A stretch of 64,000 nt of DNA from Lottiidibacillus patelloidae (GTDB lineage: Bacteria; Bacillota; Bacilli; Bacillales; SA5d-4). This document shows positions 53,653 to 61,135 of the stretch, piece after piece (the first letter of the stretch is position 1; the number at the start of each line of letters is the position of its first letter). Where the stretch lies: positions 62,001 through 126,000 of the forward strand of contig NZ_NPIA01000005.1 in NCBI RefSeq assembly GCF_002262935.1. The letters run 5' to 3'. Made by a program: the position numbers and the translations under genes. The notes beneath the pieces are model-generated. The model was given only the letters and a program-made list of their open reading frames with translations. It ran no database searches and was not told where the DNA came from.

Positions 53653-55509
53653 ATGTTCAATAGGTTAAGTTTACAGACTAAGATAGTTTTAATGTTTTCA
53701 ACTGTAATAATTATTCTTGTCTCCGTATCAATAAGCTTTGAAACATTTACATTTAATGACACGGTAAAAAAAACATACATAAGCCAATTAAAGGGAATAA
53801 CAACTACTATAAATGGGAGGTATGAAGAATCCCGTTCGATTGAAGATGTCCAACAAATATTTGACTACCTTAAACATCGAGAAGTAGACATCCTTCAATT
53901 AAACCTTCATGTAAAAAAAGGTGAAAAACATTTAGTTTTAGCATCTACGGAAAGAAATTTAATCGGCACGAATACTCCAGAAGTCTTAGCTTCAACAACA
54001 ATTGAAGGGAAAACAATGGTTGCTCACATAGAAGATAATGAACAACACCTTGTCCGATTAGTTGCCCCCCTTTTAGAAGATGGCATGACTATTGGTGCTA
54101 TTGAGTTATACATAGACAATACAAAAGAGTTTCTCGTTGTTAAGGACAGAATTTTATCTATTGCAGTAGTCGGAATATCACTTGGATTAATTATGTTGAT
54201 AGCATTATGGATAATTATTAAACACTTACTGGTTTTACCGCTTTTCACATTGCGAGAAGCTGCTACTTCCATTCAGGAAGGAAAAGATTATGAAGGGTTA
54301 AATCTCAATGCTAGCTATGAGATTAATGAAGTGGCAGATGCTTTTAATAAAATGGTATATAAATTGGAAGATAGATATTTTAAAAGCATTACAGATCCAT
54401 TAACAGGTACATATAATAGTGCTTTTTTTAAACATAAGTTACAACAACACATACAAACAGCTAATAAATTAAAACAATCTGTTTCTTTACTATTTTGTGA
54501 TATTGATAATTTTAAAAAGCTAAATGATCATGAAGGACATGTTTATGGTGATAAAGTATTAAAAGACATTGCTCAGTTAATTAAAGATAATGTAAGGTCA
54601 GAGGATATTGTTTGCCGTTATGGTGGTGAAGAATTTGTAGTCATTATGCCAAATATAGATGAACGATTAGCTTATAATCAGGCTGAGAAAATAAGAAATC
54701 TCGTTGCATTACATGGAAATAACAGTATATTAACACCTATATCAATAAGTATTGGCTTAGCAAGTTATCCTGATGATGCTAATGAACAAGATTTCATTCA
54801 TCTTGCGGACCAAGCAATGTACACTGCAAAGAGTTTAGGGAAGAACCGTGTTGTAAAAGTTAGTGAAATAGATAAATTGAAAAAGGAAAGTTATAGTAGG
54901 AATACTAAAGATAATCAAGGGAATTTGTTAAGAACAATTATCTCATTAACGAAGGCTGTCGAGGCAAAAGACTCCTACACACATAGCCATTCAGAAATGG
55001 TGTCAAAATATGCAGGCATATTAGCGAGTAGTATGGGACTTGAAGATGAAGAAGTTAAAAGAATATCTATTGCAGGCTTATTACATGATATTGGAAAAAT
55101 AGGTATTCCAGATTCGATTTTAAATAAAGAAGGTAAATTAACAGAAGAAGAAATAAAAACTATGAAAACACATCCTGAGTTAGGTTACAACATTCTTGCA
55201 TTCGTAGATGAATTAGAAGAGGTATTGCCATATGTACTGTATCATCACGAGCGGCCAGATGGAAAAGGTTACCCTGAAGGCATTAAAGGTAACGAAATTC
55301 CGCTAGGTGCAAAAATAATATCGGTAGTTGACGCTTTTCATTCAATGACTTCTGCGAGGCCTTATAGAAAACAACCATTAACCGTTCCACTTGCAATAAA
55401 GCAATTGAAAAATGGAAAGGGCACACAGTTTGATGAAGAAGTTGTAAACCACTTCTTATCAATAATAAATGAAATATTAAAGCAGACAGATCAAACCCAT
55501 GCCGGATAA
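53653..55509 (+). CDS. Membrane GGDEF + HD-GYP c-di-GMP turnover protein
   Basis: 618 aa. Membrane segments at about 10-28 and 170-192 enclose a 140-residue extracellular sensor; HAMP-like linker to about 245; GGDEF domain (about 255-415) with DPLTGTYN, FCDIDNFKKLND and active-site GGEEF (324-328); the inhibitory site RSED (315-318) is five residues before it. HD-GYP domain (about 440-610) with LLHDIGKIGIP (HD at 478-479), HHERPDGKGYPEG (531 on) and VVDAFHSMTSARPYRKQ. Both catalytic signatures look intact, so it may make and break c-di-GMP, switched by the sensor. Neighbour of an unknown lipoprotein. AGGATG precedes the ATG. Confidence 0.92.
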   Translation: MFNRLSLQTKIVLMFSTVIIILVSVSISFETFTFNDTVKKTYISQLKGITTTINGRYEESRSIEDVQQIFDYLKHREVDILQLNLHVKKGEKHLVLASTERNLIGTNTPEVLASTTIEGKTMVAHIEDNEQHLVRLVAPLLEDGMTIGAIELYIDNTKEFLVVKDRILSIAVVGISLGLIMLIALWIIIKHLLVLPLFTLREAATSIQEGKDYEGLNLNASYEINEVADAFNKMVYKLEDRYFKSITDPLTGTYNSAFFKHKLQQHIQTANKLKQSVSLLFCDIDNFKKLNDHEGHVYGDKVLKDIAQLIKDNVRSEDIVCRYGGEEFVVIMPNIDERLAYNQAEKIRNLVALHGNNSILTPISISIGLASYPDDANEQDFIHLADQAMYTAKSLGKNRVVKVSEIDKLKKESYSRNTKDNQGNLLRTIISLTKAVEAKDSYTHSHSEMVSKYAGILASSMGLEDEEVKRISIAGLLHDIGKIGIPDSILNKEGKLTEEEIKTMKTHPELGYNILAFVDELEEVLPYVLYHHERPDGKGYPEGIKGNEIPLGAKIISVVDAFHSMTSARPYRKQPLTVPLAIKQLKNGKGTQFDEEVVNHFLSIINEILKQTDQTHAG

Positions 55510-55666
55510 TATTTTGTTAATATCATTTTAATAACATATAATATAGTAACAAAATTCTTGAATGATCTTGGCCAGAACTAATAAATTTATTTAATGCATA
55601 CAATAATTAACTAGAGGATACGAATTATTATTATGTAATTATTTTCTCGCTAGAGGAGGCATAAAA

Positions 55667-57184
55667 ATGGAAAAACTAAGTCACTTATTAAAAAAAATAA
55701 ATGTTATAAGTACAATAAATGAGAAGGATTTAACAGTAAACGGCATTACATATCATTCACAAAAAGTTACATTGAATGATGTTTTTGTATGTATTAAAGG
55801 CTATAAAACTGATGGGCATAAGTATATAAAAAATGCTGTTGAAAATGGAGCGGTTGCTGCTATTGTGGAAGAGTTCCAAGAGGATGTAGAAATACCGCAA
55901 TACAAGGTTGAAAACAGTAGAATAGCTCTTGCTCAATTAGGAGCATACTTTTATGGTGAACCATCGAAAAAGCTTAAAATGATAGGTATTACAGCTACAA
56001 ATGGAAAAACAACAACGTCATATATGACAAATGAAATTTTAGAAAATGAAGGACTTAAAACAGGATTAATTGGAACAGTGGCAATAAAAATCGACGAGAC
56101 TGTCATACCTGCAGAGCTAACAACACCAGAATCACTGGATTTGCAAAACTATTTAAAACAAATGGTCGACCAAAATGTATCCCATGTTACGATGGAAGTC
56201 TCTTCAGCTGCACTTGAATTACATAGGGTGGAAAAAGTTGATTATGATATTGTTACTTTTAATAACTTCGGCCGTGAGCATATTGATATGCACGGAACTG
56301 TTGAAAAATATTTTGATGCTAAATCAAGTTTAATAAGAAATGCTAGTGAAAGAAGTGTAGCTATTTTAAATTTAGATTGTCCATATTCGTCGTCATTAAT
56401 AAATAAAACTAAAGCAACAACAATCACTTTCGGTGTGGATAATACTGAAGGTCATTTTTATTGTAAACACTTAGATTTATCAACAGGTAGAGCTAAATTT
56501 ACTTTCCAAATACTAAAGCCAATTAACGTAAATAACATTGATATTAGCCCTGGAGAGTTTGAAGTAGAGCTAGGTGTACCAGGATTACATTCTGTATATA
56601 ATGCAATGGTTGCTATTGGAATAAGCCTTTTAAGTGGAGTTTCAGTAACAACGATACAAAACACATTAAAGCAATTTAAAGGGGTAGAAAGAAGATTTGA
56701 GTTTGTCTTTGAAGATGGAATTAAAATTATTGATGACCATTTTGCTAACCCTGGTAATATTAATGTGACGTTGCAAACATTGAACTTTATGGAATATGAA
56801 AAGTTGCATTTAACTTACGCTATTAGGGGGGAACGTGGTCCTAAAGTAAATAAGGAAAATGCAGAGGCGATTGTCAATTGGGCTAAAAAGCTTAATATTG
56901 AGGAAGTTACTGCTACTAGAAGTATTTCTCATGTGACGGATAAAGATAAAGTTACAGAAGAGGAATTAAAAGTGTTTTTAGAAGTAATGGAACAAGCTAA
57001 TATAAAAGTTAATTTATTTGATGAATTACCTGACGCAACTGCATATTCACTTGCTAATGCTAGTTCTGGAGATTTAATTTTACTTGCAGGTTGCCAAGGG
57101 ATGGATTATGGTGCAGAAATAATCTTGAAACAAATTGATGAAATGAAAGCAGACGTTAATAAGGTAAATATATTACACCCGTAA
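55667..57184 (+). CDS. MurE-like Mur ligase of uncertain substrate
   Basis: 505 aa, AGGAGG. Three Mur domains: N-terminal (SQKVTLNDVFVCIKGYKTDG), central ATPase (GITATNGKTTTSYMTNEI; TTPESLDLQNYL; VTMEVSSAALELHRV) and C-terminal. The first two match MurE well. In the C-terminal half the canonical VDYAHTPD is replaced by IDDHFANPGNINVTL, the DNPR diaminopimelate-binding motif is missing, and GCQGMDYGAEI stands where MurE has GKGHE. So this is likely a paralogue that adds another amino acid, or acts on another UDP or amino-acid acceptor, rather than the essential MurE. Single gene with its own terminator. Confidence 0.8.
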   Translation: MEKLSHLLKKINVISTINEKDLTVNGITYHSQKVTLNDVFVCIKGYKTDGHKYIKNAVENGAVAAIVEEFQEDVEIPQYKVENSRIALAQLGAYFYGEPSKKLKMIGITATNGKTTTSYMTNEILENEGLKTGLIGTVAIKIDETVIPAELTTPESLDLQNYLKQMVDQNVSHVTMEVSSAALELHRVEKVDYDIVTFNNFGREHIDMHGTVEKYFDAKSSLIRNASERSVAILNLDCPYSSSLINKTKATTITFGVDNTEGHFYCKHLDLSTGRAKFTFQILKPINVNNIDISPGEFEVELGVPGLHSVYNAMVAIGISLLSGVSVTTIQNTLKQFKGVERRFEFVFEDGIKIIDDHFANPGNINVTLQTLNFMEYEKLHLTYAIRGERGPKVNKENAEAIVNWAKKLNIEEVTATRSISHVTDKDKVTEEELKVFLEVMEQANIKVNLFDELPDATAYSLANASSGDLILLAGCQGMDYGAEIILKQIDEMKADVNKVNILHP

Positions 57185-57190
57185 CATAAG

Positions 57191-57234
57191 AAAGGCAAGA
57201 TATCAGTAAGTTTGATATCTTGCCTTTTATTTTT
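57191..57234. terminator. Terminator after the MurE-like gene
   Basis: AAAGGCAAGATATCA (57191-57205) / TGATATCTTGCCTTT (57213-57227), a perfect 15-bp stem with T-runs on both strands' exit sides. Confidence 0.85.
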
Positions 57235-57236
57235 TA

Positions 57237-57998
57237 GCCGTTAAGCGATTGCTTCAGCTTTTCTTTATTGTCTAGCTTCAGCAATCAACGTCTAGAAAAC
57301 TTCACACTCTTCATTTCGATAAGTCTACATCGAATAGCTTCACTATTCGTGTATCCTTTATCTTAATCAGAGTGCTCCAGTTTTTACGCCGTTAACCGAT
57401 TGCTTCAGCTTTTCTTTATTGTCTAGCTTCAGCAATCAACGTCTAGAAAACTTCACACTCTTCATTTCGATAAGTCTACATCGAATAGCTTCACTATTCG
57501 TGTATCCTTTATCTTAATCAGAGTGCTCCAGTTTTTACGCCGTTAACCGATTGCTTCAGCTTTTCTTTATTGTCTAGCTTCAGCAATCAACGTCTAGAAA
57601 ACTTCACACTCTTCATTTCGATAAGTCTACATCGAATAGCTCTACTATTCGTGTATCCTTTATCTTAATCAGAGTGCTCCAGTTTTTACGCCGTTAAGCG
57701 ATTGCTTCAGCAATCAACGTCTAGAAAACTTCACACTCTTCATTTCGATAAGTCTACATCGAATAGCTTCACTATTCGTGTATCCTTTATCTTAATCAGA
57801 GTGCTCCAGTTTTTACGCCGTTAACCGATTGCTTCAGCTTTTCTTTATTGTCTAGCTTCAGCAATCAACGTCTAGAAAACTTCACACTCTTCATTTCGAT
57901 AAGTCTACATCGAATAGCTTCACTATTCGTGTATCCTTTATCTTAATCAGAGTGCTCCAGTTTTTACGCCGTTAACCGATTGCTTCAGCTTTTCTTTA
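57237..57998. repeat. Tandem repeat array, five 151-bp units and a partial sixth
   Basis: Units start at 57237, 57388, 57539, 57690, 57817 and 57968; all 151 bp except unit 4 (127 bp) and the last (31 bp). Copies are almost identical; visible differences are GTTAAGCG in units 1 and 4 versus GTTAACCG in 2, 3, 5 and 6, and a loop change in unit 3. Each unit has inverted repeats: CGAATAG/CTATTCG (57331-57337 and 57343-57349 in unit 1) and TTCGAT/ATCGAA overlapping it, plus GATTGCT/AGCAATC. The unit contains no long open frame. The final copy supplies the stop codon of the M23 gene. Confidence 0.95.
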
Positions 57999-59240
57999 AA
58001 ATATTATATATTTTCTTGGGTTTACTCTTTTTTCATATCGACTACTCCAGTCACCTTCAATTAATTCAAAGTGAAGGTGCGGACCAGTTGAATAACCAGT
58101 ATTACCAACGATACCTAAATGTTGTCCTTGCTCAACCTCTTGCCCTACAGATACGTCAATGCGATCTAAATGCGCATAAGTTGTTGTAAACGTGAATCCT
58201 TGAATATTATGAGTAATGAAGACAACATTACCATATCCACCATAATACTCAGCTTTAAAGACTACTCCTCCAGCAGAAGCTACTGCAGACTCCATAAATC
58301 CTATTCTTGCAAGGTCAATCCCAGTATGTGTGCCGCCCCAACGAGGACCGTATTCAGATGTAACGCGGCCTTGACTCGGGCGTATGAAAGTTCCCGCAGG
58401 AAGTCCACTTCTATCCTCTAATTCTTTTCTTTTCTTTGCTTCTTCTGCCTCTTTACGCTTCTTCTCTTCCCAATTAGCTAGTGCTTTTTCTGTAGCAGCT
58501 TTTTCTGCAGCTAGAGTTTCGGCATCTTCTTCTTGTTCCTCTAACATTTGATGTAATTCATCGTGTTTAAGTTGTAATTGAGCCATAAACTCTTCTTTCT
58601 CAAAGCGCTGTTGATTAAGTTGTTCGTTTAAAGCTTGTAATTCTATTAACTGCTGCTCTAAGTCATTAAGTTTAGTAGATAAAGAGCTTTTAAGTTCTTG
58701 AAGTTGCTCCATTTCTTCTTGATGCCTTTTAATAATAAGCTTGTCCTGTTCAACAATTGTCGTAACAGCACTTACACGATCAAGAAAATCACCGAAACTT
58801 TTAGCTCCTAAAATAACATTTAAATAATCAATCGTACCACCATTCTCTTGAATGGAACGCATACGATTTTTAAGTAATTCATCTCGCAATTTAAGTCTCT
58901 CAACTAAAATCTCGATATCTTTTTTTAATTCTTCTATTTCTAATTCAATTGCAGCAATTTCAATATTTTTCTCTTCAATATTATTAATAGCTTCTGCAAT
59001 TTGCATATCTACTCGTCTAATTTCTTGTTCCAAACGAGCATGTGCTTCTTCAATTTCTTTAATCTCTTCTTCAGTTAATTCCATATCATTAGACAAGGAA
59101 GCTTGTGCTTCTTTAATTCTCTCTAAGTCTTCTTTTAGTTTATCACCGTCATCTTCAGCATTTATAAGAGTACTGCTAAATGAAAAGGCGATAAATAATA
59201 GAGTAACTAGTGTTAAGGTAATAAAAAGTGATTTTTTCAA
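57996..59240 (-). CDS. M23 peptidase with coiled coil (EnvC/PcsB-like), secreted
   Basis: 414 aa. Sec signal peptide (residues 1-27, LLFIAFSFSSTLINA), long coiled coil about 30-265 (EEEIKEIEEAHARLEQEIRR and many heptads), Lys/Glu-rich linker, then a C-terminal lytic domain: GPRWGGTHTGIDLARIG (zinc His and Asp), FTTTYAHLDRIDVS and GYSTGPHLHFELIEGD (HxH zinc/base). Likely a peptidoglycan endopeptidase activated by FtsEX, whose genes are just upstream on the same strand. Its stop codon lies exactly at the start of the repeat array. Confidence 0.93.
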   Translation of the reverse strand: MKKSLFITLTLVTLLFIAFSFSSTLINAEDDGDKLKEDLERIKEAQASLSNDMELTEEEIKEIEEAHARLEQEIRRVDMQIAEAINNIEEKNIEIAAIELEIEELKKDIEILVERLKLRDELLKNRMRSIQENGGTIDYLNVILGAKSFGDFLDRVSAVTTIVEQDKLIIKRHQEEMEQLQELKSSLSTKLNDLEQQLIELQALNEQLNQQRFEKEEFMAQLQLKHDELHQMLEEQEEDAETLAAEKAATEKALANWEEKKRKEAEEAKKRKELEDRSGLPAGTFIRPSQGRVTSEYGPRWGGTHTGIDLARIGFMESAVASAGGVVFKAEYYGGYGNVVFITHNIQGFTFTTTYAHLDRIDVSVGQEVEQGQHLGIVGNTGYSTGPHLHFELIEGDWSSRYEKRVNPRKYIIF

Positions 59241-59273
59241 AATACTGCCTCCTTTTCATGATACTTAAAACTA

Positions 59274-60167
59274 TTAAACTTTTAAAAACTTTCGAACGGA
59301 TGTTGTGCTTCCCCACATACCAATAAACGCTCCAATTGTCACTAATAACCCAGCAATTTGAAAAGCAAATGGATATAGAGGCAATAATGTGAAAAAAGTA
59401 CCTTCTAACTTCGGTGCGATACTTTTATAAATGTAATGGTAACTAGTTAAAATAGCAGCTATTGGTAGGATTGAACCTAAAACACCTAAAATTAATCCTT
59501 CGATAAAGAAAGGTGCTCTAATGAACCCATTTGTAGCTCCAACTAGTTTCATAATTTCAATTTCTCTTTTTCTAGCAATGATAGTTATTTTAATAGTGTT
59601 TGAGATTAAGAACATAGCTGTAAATACGAGAGCAATAATTAAGCCGATTCCTATATTCTTTGCCCATTTAAGAGAGGTAAATAAACTTTCAATAATTTCT
59701 TGGCCGTACTTTACATCTGCAACACTATTAAATGTTTCGATTTGGCTAGCAATATAAGCAGTATCCTCTGGAACTTTTGCCTTTACAATAAAGGCGGCAT
59801 ATAAGGGGTTGTCTTGTTCGTATAACTGAAATGATGCACCCTCTTCACCAAAACTTTGAATTAAGTTCTCTAGTTCTTGGTCTTTAGAAGAATAAGTGAC
59901 ACTTTCAACCTCAGCGATTCGCTTAATTTTTGCCTTTAAAGCTGCTTCCTCATCTTCAGTTGCTAGTAAGTCAATATAGGCTTTAATTTGAACATCTTCT
60001 TTTACAGAAGTTGATAATTCGTTTAAATTCATCATAATGACAAGAAATGCACCTACTAAAAGTAAAGTGGTTGTAACGGCACTGACAGAGGCAAATGTCA
60101 TCCAGCCATTTCGACCAATATGCTTAAAGGCTTCACGAGTATGTCTTCCGAATGTTCTAATCTTCAT
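59274..60167 (-). CDS. ftsX: Cell-division ABC transporter permease FtsX
   Basis: 297 aa from ATG 60167, eight bases after GGAGG (earlier starts overlap ftsE). Four membrane segments: one after HIGRNGWMTFASVSAVTTTL, a large outer loop (about 55-165) that contacts the hydrolase, and three at the C-terminus around KREIEIMKLVGATNGFIRAP and GAFIGMWGSTTSVRKF. With FtsE it controls cell-wall hydrolysis at division or elongation. Overlaps ftsE by 11 bases. Confidence 0.95.
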   Translation of the reverse strand: MKIRTFGRHTREAFKHIGRNGWMTFASVSAVTTTLLLVGAFLVIMMNLNELSTSVKEDVQIKAYIDLLATEDEEAALKAKIKRIAEVESVTYSSKDQELENLIQSFGEEGASFQLYEQDNPLYAAFIVKAKVPEDTAYIASQIETFNSVADVKYGQEIIESLFTSLKWAKNIGIGLIIALVFTAMFLISNTIKITIIARKREIEIMKLVGATNGFIRAPFFIEGLILGVLGSILPIAAILTSYHYIYKSIAPKLEGTFFTLLPLYPFAFQIAGLLVTIGAFIGMWGSTTSVRKFLKV

Positions 60168-60843
60168 ATCCGTAGCCTCCTTTTTGCTCATCTCGAACAA
60201 TCTTTCCTTTTTCGATAGCTACGACTCGTTTTTTCATTGTATCTACAATTTCCTTATTATGCGTTGCCATAATAATTGTAGTTCCACGATTATTAATTTC
60301 GTTTAAAACATTCATAATTTCCCATGAAGTATCAGGGTCAAGGTTTCCAGTAGGCTCGTCCACAATTAGAAGATTTGGGTGGTTAATAATTGCTCTTGCA
60401 ATTGCTACGCGTTGTTGCTCGCCACCTGATAGTTCATTTGGATAAAAGCGCGCTTTATGTTTCAGTTTAACTAAATCTAAAATATCGAGTACCCGTCTTT
60501 TTATATTTCGCTTCGGTTCTTCGATAACTTCTAAAGCAAAAGCGATATTTTCATATACGGTAAGTTTTGATAATAACTTAAAATCTTGAAAGACAACGCC
60601 TAAACCTCTCCTTAAAAGAGGAACATTTTTTTCCTTAATCTTAGAGACATCTACACCTTTTATTATAATTGTCCCCTTTGAAGGTTTAATTTCTCTGTAT
60701 AACATTTTAATAAAAGAGGATTTTCCGGCTCCGCTTGGCCCAACGAGATAAACAAATTCACCTTGCTTAATCTTTATATCAATGCCATTTAGTGCTAAAA
60801 CACCGTTTGGATATGTTTTATATACCCCATGCATTTCTATCAT
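60157..60843 (-). CDS. ftsE: Cell-division ABC transporter ATPase FtsE
   Basis: 228 aa from ATG 60843 (GAGGTGGG upstream). Walker A LVGPSGAGKSSFIKML, Q-loop VVFQDFKLL, signature LSGGEQQRVAIARA, Walker B LLIVDEPTGNLDPD, H-switch ATHNKEIVDTM. The N-terminal YKTYPNGVLALNGI pattern is typical FtsE. It powers or gates FtsX to activate the adjacent M23 hydrolase. Confidence 0.96.
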   Translation of the reverse strand: MIEMHGVYKTYPNGVLALNGIDIKIKQGEFVYLVGPSGAGKSSFIKMLYREIKPSKGTIIIKGVDVSKIKEKNVPLLRRGLGVVFQDFKLLSKLTVYENIAFALEVIEEPKRNIKRRVLDILDLVKLKHKARFYPNELSGGEQQRVAIARAIINHPNLLIVDEPTGNLDPDTSWEIMNVLNEINNRGTTIIMATHNKEIVDTMKKRVVAIEKGKIVRDEQKGGYGYED

Positions 60844-61075
60844 TATTTCCCACCTCGCCAATTATGTTTTTCCTTGGTGTAAAAACTTTCGATTACTTCT
60901 ATTAAAAACTGTCTGTCCGAAAATATAATAGTCTGAAAAGCAAATATAGTTTAAAAATGTCGGAAAATTTAATAATAAACAAAAACTGACATATAATCCT
61001 ATTGTACCACCTACTATTCGGCATTTACAGATAATATATATTAAATTTATATTTCAATTTTAAGGACTTTTGTCG

Positions 61076-61112
61076 TAAAAAAAAGAAAACAGAACTCTTT
61101 TAAGAGCTCTGT
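61076..61112 (-). terminator. Terminator after the SNF2 helicase gene
   Basis: On the minus strand ACAGAGCTCTT / AAGAGTTCTGT (61102-61112, 61089-61099; one mismatch), then TTTTCTTTTTTTT. Confidence 0.8.
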
Positions 61113-61135
61113 CGATAATTTTAATTATTTATTTG

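Noticed and set aside
57237-57998. Tandem repeat array as a CRISPR
   Set aside because: Units are nearly identical along their whole 151-bp length, with no unique spacers, and no cas genes are near.
58170-58421. Plus-strand frames inside the M23 peptidase gene
   Set aside because: Antisense to a strong peptidase gene; no coding character.
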